From Martensiomyces pterosporus (lineage: Eukaryota > Kickxellomycota > Kickxellomycetes > Kickxellales > Kickxellaceae): a stretch of 64,000 bases of DNA. The notes under the pieces were generated by a model. The model was not told the DNA's origin, made no database searches, and worked only from the letters and a program-made list of their open reading frames with translations. Shown here in pieces: positions 1 through 11,200 of the stretch. A program made the translations under genes and the position numbers. The DNA is taken from assembly GCA_025201845.1 (NCBI GenBank), contig MU603965.1, positions 62,001-126,000 of the forward strand, given 5' to 3'. Positions within the stretch are counted from its first letter, which is position 1. Each line of letters begins with the position of its first letter.

Positions 1-36
1 GAGCTGGTAGTCGTAGGCAGGCGTGTCGACACTCAT
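1..36 (-). CDS. 5' end of a gene running off the left edge (partial)
   Basis: On the minus strand an ATG at 36 opens a frame with no stop to the window edge, giving 12 residues beginning MSVDTPAYDYQL. Only this fragment is visible, so no function can be assigned. The 1.8 kb to its right contains no other convincing gene, which fits a promoter between this gene and the next one. A chance ATG cannot be excluded. Confidence 0.3.
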   Translation of the reverse strand, partial: MSVDTPAYDYQL

Positions 37-1848
37 GGCGTATGTGCTCGATGTCCGACGCCGTCGCTCCCCACTCTCGCCAGCACCATAGTGCTCCCCG
101 CTGCTACTGCTGCCATGCGCTGCTGTTCCATATGCCACCGTGGCGTCGTCCAGTGTGTTGCTCGCGATGCCGTTTGTGTGGTGTGCGTACATGCTTGGCT
201 GCTGTGTGTTGTTGTAGGCCATCTTTTTACTACTACTTGGAAGAAGGGGGAGAGGCTCAGCAGAGGGTGCTTCCAGCAGGATCGGAAAAGGCAAAGAAAA
301 AAAAAGGACAATTGCATTTGCAGGCTTAGTGGTGCGTGATTTGGCCATTATAGCCCCTCTCTGTTGGAACAACGAAAGCCTCACTTCTCAATGCCCGTTT
401 ACGCTATTCCACACGCGCTTAACTGGCCTTGCAAGCCAGCTGCGTAGCGTGGTGGGGCTCTAGAAGAGGGTGCCAGCGATTATGTGGCTCGAGTGCATCA
501 TCCTCTGGCTTTTTCTGCGCTGCCCTTGTTGCTGGCTTTTGTTCTGTACCAAGTCACAATGCATATCAGCCAGAGGCGGCAGACCGCATTACTGGCTTGC
601 TGCTGGTGCAGATACAGAGGCAAACAGAGAATCTGCGCTGACAGAGTGCACACGAAGAAAAGTTTGAATACACGCCGGTAGCTTACCAAATACAACGGGA
701 AAGGGCCTAGCTCTGCTTTTGAAAGGCCCACCCGCACTTGCCTTGTGCTGCGTTGTACGTGTCTGCGCGTCTGTCCTCTGAGAGCAGTGCCTCCCTTTCG
801 AGAATGTGTTTGCAAGGGAGAGAGAGAAAAAAAAAAAAGCAAGTGCGCGCACAGGACCAAGCAAAGCTTTTCTCGTCAAAAAAGACTATATACAGGAAGG
901 CCAGTGTGGGATAAGAGATGTAGGAGGAGAAAAGAAGAGAATGGTTTTTCCTTCGCTGTTGCTGTGCGCTGCTTGTGTATCCCTGGCGTACGAATAGTCT
1001 GTGTAGGTGCGCTGCCAGCACAAGAGATCGCTGCTGGAGCCTGTCGTCCTTGTCTAGCAGGGCCCAAGCGGAAGGCGGAATAAATAGTACACGAAAATAG
1101 TCTGCTTACAATGGGGGGAGGCCCGCAACGAAGCTATGCACCCCTCGCTCGCTCTATATCCAGGTATATCAGGCTGCACTGAAAAACGAGTAGGAAGACC
1201 CAAGGCACACAAGTCCAGGCGGTAGAAAGGCGTGTTGGCACTGGGGAAGCAAAGAGAGAAGAAGCAAAGGAAGCCAAATCAAAGGCGCAAGCTGGGGGCG
1301 AGGAGCTCTTCCCAAGGCGTTAGATCTTTTTATAAATGAACGAGTGGCCTTGCCTCTGCCATCATCACGCAGAAAAATAAATGCCATCCGCCTGCCTTCC
1401 TGCCTGCCTGCCAATGCCTCGGCTGCCAGATGGCGTGTGTACGTTTGTACGCATGACGTCGCTGGGATTCTTTTTTGGGGGTGAGGGGGAGCTAGAAGCG
1501 CTTGAAGCCCGCAACCTATTTTCTCTGCCTTTCTGCCCCTCTGCCTTTCTGCCCCTCTGCCCTTCCGCCTTTGGCTGCCGACTGCAAGGCGGCTCAGGTG
1601 CCACGTCCCCGCTGCCCCTATCTCCGCGCTGCAGCGCCAGCGCCAGCGAGAGCGAGGGTGGGCTATTTTCAGGTGCTCGCTTTGCGATTCGTTCTGTTTT
1701 TCTCTCCGCATTCAGTCATCTACCAGCTTTGACAATTCACCTCTCAGTCTCGCTCCGACTCCCTTCTCCTTCCCCTCCTCCCCTCCTTGCTGCGCTGCAT
1801 TCCAAGCTACTCACACACACAACGCGTGCGCTTACGTCTACACACAGA
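37..1848. other. Intergenic stretch, no gene seen
   Basis: Several open frames of 60-180 codons overlap on both strands here but have low-complexity, compositionally odd translations and none resembles a known family. A C/T-rich block with repeated CTGCC-type units lies at about 1393-1575. A CRE-like core (TGACGTCG) lies at 1454-1461. The last 150 bases are pyrimidine-rich, as expected for a fungal promoter and 5' leader of the gene starting at 1849. Confidence 0.5.
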
Positions 1849-2127
1849 ATGACTAGAGCTCATCAGGTCGGCGTTACTCTTGCTGCTGCTGCTGCCGTTT
1901 GGTTCCTGGGCCTTGTTGGGATCCTCCCGCTGCCCGAGACGGTCCAGTCGCAGGTCTGGCCAGCTGTTCCGTTCTTGGCGCTCGTGTCTCTTGGCGCCTA
2001 TGCCTTTATCAACATTGGCTACAACCTCCTGGTTTTCCGCGAGTGCCCCGAGGCCTACCACGAGCTTATGCAGGAGATCCAGGAGGCAAAGGACGACCTC
2101 CGCTCGAACGGCGTCGATGTCGCTTAA
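1849..2127 (+). CDS. DPM3: Dolichol-phosphate mannosyltransferase subunit 3
   Basis: 92 residues, the usual length of DPM3 (human is also 92). Two hydrophobic segments (about residues 7-27 and 38-60) are followed by a short charged cytosolic helix ending in EIQEAKDDLRSNGVDV, which matches the family's conserved QIQEA..DL..RG tail. The family role is to tether the catalytic DPM1 subunit to the ER membrane, so that mannose is transferred from GDP-Man to dolichol phosphate for N-glycans, GPI anchors and O-mannosylation. The frame is open upstream to 1381, but that extension is a compositionally biased C/T-rich leader, so the ATG at 1849 is preferred. No intron is needed. Presence of DPM3 implies the three-subunit enzyme rather than the single-chain S. 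cerevisiae Dpm1 type. Confidence 0.9.
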   Translation: MTRAHQVGVTLAAAAAVWFLGLVGILPLPETVQSQVWPAVPFLALVSLGAYAFINIGYNLLVFRECPEAYHELMQEIQEAKDDLRSNGVDVA

Positions 2128-2442
2128 ACTAGCACCTTTGCTTCGCGTTTTCAATGTTACCTTAATAGCACAGCACAAAAATCTGCATCATGGCCTGAGG
2201 CCAAGTCGTGTCCGGTTTTGAGTCAACTCCAGCCAGGGAGGCCGACGAGCAGCAGCTCTGCGGCTTGCGTTTGATTGGCTCGCTCGATGCTACCGACAAC
2301 AACGGCAGAGGCAGCGAAAACAACAACAAGCAGAGCGCAGCTCGCCTTCCTCCTTTTTCTCCTTCAAACTCGCATCAGCGCTGCCTTCAATTTGTCGCTC
2401 ATTTATTTCCCCTCCCAAAAAGGTTGAACCGAGTGTATAGAA
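2128..2442. other. Short intergenic region
   Basis: 315 bases between DPM3 and the EB1 gene, both on the plus strand. I see only AT-richer leader sequence with a pyrimidine-rich tract at about 2345-2420, probably part of the EB1 promoter or 5' UTR. No gene is seen. Confidence 0.5.
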
Positions 2443-3560
2443 ATGGCCGAAAGCCGTCAGACTCTTATTGCGTGGGTCAACGACCTCCTGCAGACCAACT
2501 ACACAAAGGTCGAGCAGCTGGGCTCTGGTAAGTTGAATGTTGAATGTTGAATGTTGAATGTTGAAGAGGACCCGGATTTGTTGGCGAGGAGATGGCGAGC
2601 TGGACTACTAATTTCCTGCCAAAATGCCGCAACATTGCACCATTCTTTGCTGCGTAGGAGCCGCATACTGCCAAATCATCGACTCTGTATATTGTAAGTA
2701 GCAGCTGAGGCTGGGCGACATGTCGGCGCCCTTTATTTGGGCGTGCGTATGCGCGCGTGAATCGGTGTCTAGTGTCACAGGGCTGAATATGCGGGTGTGC
2801 ATGTACATCTAATCCCTCTGTAGTGGATGTCCCGCTCGGCCGTGTCAAGTTCGATGCCAACCAGGCATACGAGTACATGGAAAACTTCAAGATCCTCCAG
2901 AACGTGTTTGCCAAGCACAAGATCGACAAGCCGGTGGACCCGACGCGCCTGATGAAGTGCCGTTTCCAGGACAACTTTGAGTTCCTTCAATGGCTGAAGC
3001 GCTTCTGGGACTCGTATTACTCCGGCCAGCACTACGACGCCGTTGCCAGACGCAAGGGTCGCGCAGTTGAGGCTCCTGGCCCGCGTCCTCGCAGCAGCGC
3101 ATCGTCGGCCCGCAGCTCGTCGGCTGGCGCATTCCGCGCCAAGCCTGCTGCTGCCAGAGTGGCAGCCACTAGACCGGCTCCTGGTGCTGGGGCCAGACCA
3201 GCTGCTGCACGCCCCACCAGCCGCACAGCGGCCGGTAGCAGCGCCAGCGCTCAGCAGGTGCAGGAGCTGACGAGGCAGATCGGCGACGCGAAGATTTTGA
3301 TCGAGACAGCGGAGAAGGAGAGGGACTTTTACTTCTCAAAGCTGCGTGAGATCGAGGTGTACCTGCAGCAGGCGCAGATTGAGCCTGGGTCGGAGATTGA
3401 GACTATGGCCACTCATATTCAGTCCATTCTGTACAACACCGATGATGGATTTGTCGCCGATGACGCTGATGCTGGCCGGGACGACTTGCAGGATGAGGCC
3501 TACGACCAGGTATCTGGCAAGATGAACGACCTCCATGTTGACGAAGAGGAGACCTTCTAA
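2443..3560 (+). CDS. BIM1: EB1/Bim1/Mal3 microtubule plus-end tracking protein (3 exons)
   Basis: Exons 2443-2527, 2658-2693 and 2824-3560 join in frame to 285 residues. Introns are GTAAGT...CGTAG (130 nt) and GTAAGT...TGTAG (130 nt). Residues 1-120 form the calponin-homology domain, with the family-typical SGAAYCQIIDSVY, YEYMENFKILQNVF and FQDNFEFLQWLKRF stretches. A basic Ala/Arg/Ser/Pro linker (about 125-185) follows. The EB-homology coiled coil is at about 186-255 (ERDFYFSKLREIEVYLQ). EB1 tracks growing microtubule ends and recruits CAP-Gly and SxIP partners. The protein ends EEETF, an acidic tail with a terminal aromatic residue resembling the animal EEY/F motif bound by CAP-Gly domains. 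The 12-codon middle exon is invisible as a stand-alone open frame but is required to complete the CH domain. Confidence 0.93.
2533..2565 (+). repeat. Heptanucleotide tandem repeat in EB1 intron 1
   Basis: Four perfect TTGAATG units (2533-2560) plus a partial fifth begin five bases inside the first EB1 intron, abutting the GTAAGT donor. Its position beside a 5' splice site is the only point of interest. Confidence 0.9.
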
Positions 3561-3740
3561 GCCATGTGCCCACCCTCCTCATCTGGGCTGAACCCTGCGT
3601 GCAAAGTAAACATTTGTCATTAACTATCTGCTTTCATTCCATCAACACGTTGCTTTGTCTATCTCTTTTTCTATTGCTTTACCCAATTTATTCACACATA
3701 TTCCTCCCTCGCACTCTGCTCGCTGCGACGGCCATCTAGC

Positions 3741-4388
3741 TCACTTTGAAGCCTTGCTGCTGCTCCTCAGCTTTGGCCAGACCTTCTCGAACACCCTGAC
3801 AACGGGCACCACGGCCCACCTCGCTGCCCATGGCGTCAATGCCAAGCTGGCTGCAATACGCAGCGGGCCAGCAGCCTTGACGATCGCATAGCTCGTAGCC
3901 AAGTGAAGCAGCACAGGCGAACCGGGATCCAGCCTTGGCCACCCGAGGTACTCGCGCAGCTTGTTGACGTATCTGTTGCCCTCCTTGAGCACGTCTTCGG
4001 GAAATGGCACTTTGGGCTCAAAGTAGCTGAGCACATAGTACACGCCGACGAGAGGCACGATTGCGGTCACTTCATGTAGGATCGCGAATGCCGTCATGTG
4101 GCTTGCTGGGCGATCCTTGAACGCATGCGCATACCTCCTCCATCCTCGGCGGCTGCCTTGGGCTGGTCCTGAAGACGAATACCCTAAGTTTACACCTCAC
4201 AGCGAGCAGCAAGATAAGGAAGGCATTAGTTGAACAGCAGTAGCGCTGCAGCTGCTCCCACCAGCTGTGCTTTGAGCAGACTTGCCTCGGATGGTGCTGG
4301 TCGTGCGTGGTCTGAAGAGCAACGCATTGGCGGGGCTGGGCATGGTAGACACACGAGCGCCTATTCCAAAGAGTGGTCGATATGCCAT
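3741..4388 (-). CDS. Mitochondrial FLILHELTA-family protein (2 exons, Mrx11-like)
   Basis: The main exon (3741-4168) encodes RPASHMTAFAILHEVTAIVP, matching the signature motif of the fungal FLILHELTA family (Pfam PF10306; S. cerevisiae YPL041C/MRX11, a mitochondrial mitoribosome-associated protein, from memory). Two hydrophobic segments follow (VPLVGVYYVLSYF and the ALTPWAARWAVVPVV region). Reading upstream in frame gives RRGWRRYAHAFKD. An upstream exon at 4286-4388 begins MAYRPLFGIGAR and is Arg/Ser-rich without acids, like a mitochondrial presequence. The two join in phase by a GC-AG intron (donor GAG|GCAAGT at 4285, acceptor TTCAG at 4169), giving 176 residues. The only in-phase GT alternative is a poor GTGGGA donor. 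The family assignment is firm; the exon 1 boundary is inference. Confidence 0.72.
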
Positions 4389-4574
4389 TGTGTGTGCTTG
4401 TTGCTGTCGCGGATGGTAGTAGTGATGTGGGCGGCGAGGCTACATGCTGGGCTCCGGCATTGAAGAAATCAAGATGATGGCTGAATATATTCGTCAATCC
4501 CGCATTTCAGAAAGTATGGAATCGATGCTATAGAGCTACTAGCAAGGCGCGATGGACAGCAGCGATCATGTGTG

Positions 4575-6698
4575 CTACCGCTGGGGCGCTGTGAACCGTG
4601 GATCTGGAGGCCCCAGCAAATCCGCCTGGATCTTCCTGCGGCTCCCGTTGCCGAACTCGACTCTTCCTCTGTGCGTCAGTCTTGCCAGTGCCAGGTATGC
4701 AGTGGCCCAGATAATGAACGAAATAGCAGCAACGAACAGAATGTTTATGCCCACAGAGAAGGGCCCCAGCTGAATGACATCCAAGTACGAGTCGCCAACA
4801 GGCTGCCCATTCACTACGTACCCCGAAAACTGGTTCTTTGCCATTGCCGTGTATCCGTACTTGATCGGACTGACCCACTGCAGCCAGCGCAGCCAGGCAG
4901 TCGAATTCCCCGTGTTGACCAAGAGACCACCAAACAGCAGGAGCGGCAAGAAGATCGCTGGAAGCACCGCCAGGATGGTTGACAGGCTCTCGAATGAGGA
5001 CCCAAGGAGAATGCCACACGAGAATCCGCATAGACTGAGCACAATACAGACAACCATGTAGAGCAAGAACCTGGCGCCGTCACGGCGGAATCCCAGCAGC
5101 CAGTAGCTGATGCAGGCGTACAAAATCGGCGAGACAATCTGGATGGGCAGCTCAACAATGTTCTTCGCTATGAAATACGACGGCAAGGTGTAGTAGCCAG
5201 CCTGCCACTCGCGTAAAAACACCATTCGCTCGCCAGCAAACACATTGACCACAGCCAGTGTAGTAAGCAAGTACTGGGTCACGCATGTAAAGAAAATGGC
5301 TCCCGAAAAGTTTTGCATCTGCACGGATGCCGGCCTGTTCTGAGTATTCAGAAACACCAGGCCAAGGATCAGGCCGAATCCAATAGATTGGCCGATGCGG
5401 ATCCTGAGCACCAGTTTGTTCCTCAGCGCATTCTTCGCCGCTCGCTTCATGAGATACCTGATTTGGACCATGGGGGGGCTGACACGGCGGAGCTGTGCCT
5501 CTTGAATCGGCGACAATTCCGGCTGATCGATCCTCGACTGCACAATACTGGCCTCCTGCGAGAACTTCCACGCATGAAGCAGGCGCAGGGCACGCTGGTT
5601 GACATGTGACGATGATGCATCCAGCTCATGGCCTGTATGAGTAGCATGCGATGCTTGCGAGAGCTGCACGTCCTTACCAGACAATATTGGCGAACCGCGC
5701 TCAAATAGGACTGCGTTAAAGATGTGGTCTGCTGGGTTTGTATATAGCCCGCAGGGGTAGCCGAGCTTCGACAGGTACCCAACCAAACTGGCCCTCTCGC
5801 CCAGGTACACGATACGACCTTCGCAGAGAATTAGGACGTCGTCGATCATTTCAAACATCTCCGAAGATGGCTGGTGCAGCACGGTCACCACAGTACGGCC
5901 TGTCTGTGCAATCTCCTTTAGATGGTGGGTGACCACCAAAGCGGAGTGGGCATCGAGGCCAGATGTGGGCTCATCAAGGAACAGAATGGATGCCTGAGTC
6001 ACCCACTCCATTGCGATTGCAGTGCGCTTGCGTTCGCCCCCAGAGACTCCCTTGTCAGTGGAATCGCCGATTATCGTGTCCTTGCACTTGTCGAGCTCAA
6101 ACAATGATATCGCACGTGACCAAAGCAGCCGCTGTTTCTCTTTGCTATCTGAGGCATTCTTCGCTCTTGTCTCTTTCGGCGCTGTTGCCGGAAGCGGGAG
6201 CTGGCCCTCGTCAGTGGTTTCATTTACGGCGGCGCCCCCTGCACTGGCTTGTGCTGACGAACTTGGTGCTGGCCGGAGCACCGTGGACATTTCAATAGCC
6301 TCCTGGACTGTCTGCGTCGCTAAAATGACATCGTCCTGGTTAACGTATGCAGCAAGCTGGCGCAGGCTAGGGCCAGTAGCTGGGCGGCCATTAACCCAGA
6401 TGTGGCCACTGGAGGTGCCCTGTGTAAGTTGGCCAGCTAATAGGTTCAGCAGGGTCGTTTTGCCGGACCCCGATGGCCCGAGAATTGCAGTAAGACGACC
6501 GGGCTGGAATGTTCCATTGAGGTTTGTGAGAATTGGCTTGTCTTCATACTTTGTTGCTGCAAGTAGCGAGCCAAGTGCCTTTAGTGGATGCAGCAGCTGT
6601 GGCCGTGCCTCTGTGTCTGCTGCCTGTGGTTTTGCAGGCACTCTGACCGAATACGAAAGATCCTCAAACGATATCTGAAGAGGGTTAGACGATTCCAT
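4575..6698 (-). CDS. ABCG (White/Scarlet-type) half transporter
   Basis: 707 residues from the ATG at 6698. The frame stays open 45 codons further to 6833, but that stretch is Cys-rich and unlike the family, whereas MESSNPLQISFEDLSYSV is the normal ABCG beginning. The nucleotide-binding domain comes first: Walker A GPSGSGKTT (about 74-82), Q-loop YVNQDD, signature VSGGERKR (about 216), Walker B ILFLDEPTSGLD (about 234) and H-loop VLHQPSS. An ABC2-type six-helix membrane domain occupies about 430-690. This NBD-TMD order with one of each marks a half transporter that must dimerise. All catalytic motifs look intact. Substrates of fungal half-size ABCG proteins are mostly unknown (lipids, sterols or pigments are candidates); none is implied by the neighbours. 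Confidence 0.92.
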   Translation of the reverse strand: MESSNPLQISFEDLSYSVRVPAKPQAADTEARPQLLHPLKALGSLLAATKYEDKPILTNLNGTFQPGRLTAILGPSGSGKTTLLNLLAGQLTQGTSSGHIWVNGRPATGPSLRQLAAYVNQDDVILATQTVQEAIEMSTVLRPAPSSSAQASAGGAAVNETTDEGQLPLPATAPKETRAKNASDSKEKQRLLWSRAISLFELDKCKDTIIGDSTDKGVSGGERKRTAIAMEWVTQASILFLDEPTSGLDAHSALVVTHHLKEIAQTGRTVVTVLHQPSSEMFEMIDDVLILCEGRIVYLGERASLVGYLSKLGYPCGLYTNPADHIFNAVLFERGSPILSGKDVQLSQASHATHTGHELDASSSHVNQRALRLLHAWKFSQEASIVQSRIDQPELSPIQEAQLRRVSPPMVQIRYLMKRAAKNALRNKLVLRIRIGQSIGFGLILGLVFLNTQNRPASVQMQNFSGAIFFTCVTQYLLTTLAVVNVFAGERMVFLREWQAGYYTLPSYFIAKNIVELPIQIVSPILYACISYWLLGFRRDGARFLLYMVVCIVLSLCGFSCGILLGSSFESLSTILAVLPAIFLPLLLFGGLLVNTGNSTAWLRWLQWVSPIKYGYTAMAKNQFSGYVVNGQPVGDSYLDVIQLGPFSVGINILFVAAISFIIWATAYLALARLTHRGRVEFGNGSRRKIQADLLGPPDPRFTAPQR

Positions 6699-8225
6699 CT
6701 TTACGGTGCGGCTACCAACGCAGTTGGCAAGTGCTTTGCAACTAGCTGCAAGTGTGTGGCGTAGCAGGAATATGGGATATAGCTTGGTGAAGAAAACACA
6801 ACCAGCAAGGATGCGCTGGCAAGTTGGAGCCATACATGTCTTTTATATCGCCAAAGCCCTCTCGCCTGCAAACCAGCAATGTAATAGTGTGCCATTGAGT
6901 CCTACTGCAGCTCTATATTGCGGCTGCATGTCCCATGTCTGTACGGCCATCATATGATTACGGCAAATGGCCAGCCATGCGCCAAATTTCTCTTTTACGC
7001 GAAGCCGCTTGTTGCTACACGCCATCCTCATGTGGTGAATTGGGCTTTGCTTTTGATGATGGCGGAGCCGATGTATTTCCAGTAAACCTGGTGATGACGG
7101 AACAGATATATTTCCAATGAACTTAACTACGAGCCAAGATACTAAATTGATCCCCATAGCGGGGTCGGCTAAATAGCACAAGGAGCCATGTCGCCGGAGT
7201 GACAGAAAACTAAGCAAATAAACGCTGTCCCGCACAGGTGTCCAGAGGACGCTTGTGAGAGATAACCATCGCACATGAAAACCCATGCCATTCGGGAGGG
7301 CTTATGAACAAAATTACCTAGACACTGTTGTGGCTCCTTGCTGCCAGCCTCGCAGCATGGACCTGCAAACTTCCTTGAACGGTAGACCGCGGTCGGCGAA
7401 GGTTCTTGGAAAAATCGGTACACCATCTGTGCGTGAACTCTTCTGTAAAGGCGTGGTTTAGTGGGCCGTTTCGTAGTCGATAGCCCCATTCGAGGACCTG
7501 CTTGAAGCTGTCGATCCAGCGCTGGTCTGGGATGAGGTGGCCATGGCGCTCTGCAGCAAAGCGAGCACTCATGTCATCCGCTGCTGGGGTCGCGCTGGTG
7601 CTGGGAGGTGGCGGATCTGCCTCCTGTTCGCCGTGAGCGCAGGTGAGCAGGTGCACCGCTGACTCTGATCTGCTCACACCATGGGCAGAGTCGCATCTCG
7701 CGGGCATCTGAGTATGCTGCCGGGTACCAGGCGGCGCTGCGCTTCATCATTGGTAGGCTCATATCCATGGCTGCCAGCCCAGACTCGGGCCTTGCTCTTG
7801 ACATTTGCGCATTGTTTGTTTACCGTAGACTGCTGATCTGCACTGGTTGATCAAGACTGCTGCGCACACTCTGGCCTGGCCCAAATGCTTGATTCGGCTT
7901 GACGCAGTGGCTGCGAGCGAGCTAATAAAAAAAAGCGGGTGCTGCTAATCACACGAAAAATTATTTTGTGCGCCTTTTCTGCTTCCAACGGCAGCGCGAT
8001 TCGCTCTGCTCCTTTTCATTTCTTTTTCTTCTTCTCTCGAGGCTCCTCACCCACTCACCAACTCACTCACCCGCTCGCTCACGCCCCACACACATGCACC
8101 GGTCTGTGGTTTTGCCAACAGCGCACACATTTGCTCTCCATTCAGCACCTCGTTTACTCTTATTTGCTTCAAGGTCGACGTCATTTTAAAAGCACACGCA
8201 CATACATACATAGAACAGCCGCACA
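6699..8225. other. Intergenic region holding one gene relic
   Basis: Apart from the broken frame at 7318-7804, I see nothing convincing between the ABCG start and the AAA-ATPase start. The final 200 bases (about 8020-8220) are C/A-rich with CTCAC repeats and look like promoter and leader for the gene at 8226. Confidence 0.45.
7318..7804 (-). pseudogene. Frameshifted relic with zinc-knuckle, possibly non-LTR retroelement tail
   Basis: Two minus-strand frames overlap. The first (from 7804) reads ...RSAAWYPAAYSDAREMRLCPWCEQ; the second resumes as SAVHLLTCAHGEQEA and continues through HGHLIPDQRWIDSFKQVL to WCTDFSKNL before degenerating and stopping at 7318. Combined, CPWC...HLLTC resembles the C-x2-C...H-x4-C knuckle found near the C-terminus of LINE-type reverse transcriptases. 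No splice pair of normal size joins the frames, so a one-base shift near 7650-7685 is the simplest reading. No reverse-transcriptase domain or repeat ends are visible. The assignment is tentative; a decayed host gene is the alternative. Confidence 0.33.
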
Positions 8226-11200
8226 ATGATCTCAAAGAAGAAAGCACCAGCTCCAAGCGATCAGTACACAAACTTGCAGAGTCCTTTAGCTTCACCAAAG
8301 AGCAAAAAGAGCAGGAAGAAGAGCAGGTACGTCGCGTCAATGCAGGTGGCGGACAGCAGCGACTCGTACAAGGAAGACGCATCGAGCGGTGCCGAGCAGC
8401 AGGCCAATCCCAGAAGCAGCGACTTACAGACAAAGAAGCGGAACAGGAAATTGAAGAAGCGCAGGATTGCGGATGCTATGTTTGGATCACAAAACGACGA
8501 GCTCAACACTCTGGCTGAGCGGGGGCACAAGCGGCGCACAGATCGGCTAAAGCGGTATATGAGCGACAGTGATAATGGAGAAGCAGCAGTAGCCGCACCA
8601 GTCGCTGAGCAGACCTCGGGTAGCAAAGTCAGGGCTGAGAATCTGGGTGGCGATGGCGATGGCGATGGCGATGGCGATAGCAACTCAGACAAGCCCCGCG
8701 TTATCATTACATCTCGATCTACAGCTGGCACTAAGGGGCACGTTGTGGAAATGAGCAAGCACCTGGCCATCTACCAAAAACTCAATGCGAGTACGCTGAA
8801 TGGCCCAAACAAGAGTTTGCCAAACAAAGAGCAACCTCGGGCACCCAGCACTGTGAGACTGCTTCACAAGGCAGCCAAACCTAGCAGCAGCAGCAGCAGC
8901 AGCAGCAGTGTGAGTGGGGCAAGCAAAGCCACAGTGCCGGACAGCAGTGCTAGCTCATACTCGGAGTCAGAGACCTCTGGTGCCGATTCTGGTTCTGACG
9001 AGGATTCTGTGTCAACAGATGACGCCAGCGATAGCGACTACGACGAAAAATCCCCTAGCAATGACGGGAGAAATCACTCTGGCTCGTGCCCAAAGTCAAG
9101 CGAGCGCGCAGCAGCAGCAGCAGCGGAAAGGACGGCGAACCAGGGTGCCAACCAGGCAAATTCCGAGCAGAACGTAAAGTCGCGGCTGCGCAAACGCAGC
9201 GAGGTCAGCTACGTTGCGGAGCACCATCCTAATGGCTATGAGAGCAGCCCTGTTGCAGAGCACAAGGCGAATGTGCGCCCAGAGCAAACGGCACCCGTCT
9301 TTTCGCGTCCGCCGCCACTTGGGGGCTTTACTAATGCCACTCGTGGTCGCAGGTTCACAAGCCGTAAGAACTACAGCGAAAACAGCGACACCGATGATGA
9401 AGACAATGATGATGGTGACGACGACGACGATGATGATGGTGACGACGACAAGAATCTCACTCTTGGAGGCCTACGCGCTCCACAGAATCGAAGCCGCTCA
9501 TCCAATCGGCGCACAGCGCTCCATAGGAACGACTCTGGCTTTCGTTCTAACGGCAGTGTTGGAGCTAGCACAAGGCTGTCTGGTGGCAGCACCTCAGAAT
9601 ACCTTAGGCGCGGAGCTGCAGGCAGGCAGCGGCAGCAGCCCCTGGGGCAGGTGAGCAGGGGCACAACACCATCGGATGAAGGCTCAGGCAGCCACTACAA
9701 TCTCCGCAGGCGGCCCAAACCTGTTTCATATCGCCTACCTGCACCACCAGCATCGCCGCCCGCACAGTACAAGCGGTTCATGGCTGAAATGCGCGAGCTA
9801 AGGCGCGCAGCCGAGGAGAAAGGTGCGCTGAGCGACATCGAGGAAGCCATCAAGCCGCTGCGCTTTGAGACACGCGACGTACGCGATGGAATGGCTGGGC
9901 AGAAGAGCGACGGCATGGCGATGAGCAACGACGATGTCGAGCCGATCCTGCCCATGAATCTTGCAGACCTCGGCCCTGACCGCTGCAAAAGCGCCGGCCT
10001 TATGAGAGAAACGTCGCTAGGCGGCAGCTGTCCTGCTGGAGGAGCGCTGCAGGCGGATGTGGACCCTATCGGCCAGACAAGCGATCCGAATTCCCAGTCT
10101 GCAAGCAGAGTTTCATTTGACGACGTTGGGGGGTTTGACGACTACATTCGCTCGCTCAAGGAGATGGTCATGCTGCCGCTGGTCTACCCAGAGATATACG
10201 GAAACTTTGGCATAAAGCCGCCGCGCGGCGTCCTGTTCCACGGCCCACCGGGCACAGGAAAGACGCTGATGGCACGTGCGCTGGCCCAGAGCTGCTCCAC
10301 ACAGAATGACGGCCAGAAGATTGCGTTCTTTATGCGCCGGGGCGCCGACTGCTTGTCCAAGTGGGTAGGCGAGGCCGAGCGACAGCTGCGGCTACTGTTT
10401 GAGCAAGCAAAGGCGTTCCAGCCCTCTATTATATTCTTCGACGAGCTCGATGGGCTGGCGCCTGTGCGCAGTTCAAGGCAGGACCAGATCCACTCGTCGA
10501 TTGTCGCTACCTTGCTAGCCCTGATGGATGGCATTGACGACCGCGGACAAGTGGTGGTGATTGGAGCGACTAATCGGCCAGACTCTATTGACCCTGCATT
10601 GCGCAGGCCGGGTCGCTTCGATCGCGAGATGCTGTTCCGTTTGCCGGGACCCGATGCGCGCAGACGGATTCTGCAGATACACACACGCAGCTGGTCCAAC
10701 AAGCTGTCGTATGGCGAGGAGATGGACATTGTCGAGCGCACGCAGGGATGGGGTGGTGCTGACATTGGTGCTCTGTGCACGGAGGCTGTTCTGGCAGCTG
10801 TTCGCAGGTGCTATCCGCAGATATATGAGAGCTCGCAGAAGCTGTCTGTTGATGTTGATTCCATCCACATTTGCTCTGCCGATATCAGCCAGGCAATGCG
10901 GTCAATAACGCCTTCGTCAAAGCGCAGCGGCACTTTGGGCACAGCAGCTATGCAGAAATCGCTTGCTCCCTTGCTTGACATCCATCTTGATCGGGCTGTC
11001 AAGCAGCTGCGCTGGTCTCTGTCGATTGAAGCTCCTGAGGGACAGGATTCACGAGGGGCTTTGCTTGCAGGGCCCCTATATCATGCCGCTGGTGCTCAGG
11101 GGAATGCCAACCGGGCTGCCGCTATCACTGCTGTATTCAAGCCGCGAGTTGCGGTGTTTGGACCTGCAGGCATGGGTGTGCAAAACGTTGGCTCAGCAGC

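Noticed and set aside
1169..1711. 180-codon minus-strand frame
   Set aside because: Repetitive composition (ERQRGRKAE-type) from a purine-rich repeat on that strand, overlapping other frames.
1381..1848. N-terminal extension of DPM3
   Set aside because: The upstream part is a C/T-rich leader translating to Pro/Cys/Ser-rich sequence, and DPM3 proteins are about 92 residues long.
6699..6833. 45-residue N-terminal extension of the ABCG transporter
   Set aside because: Cys-rich, poorly charged sequence unlike ABCG N-termini; the ATG at 6698 begins the conserved region.
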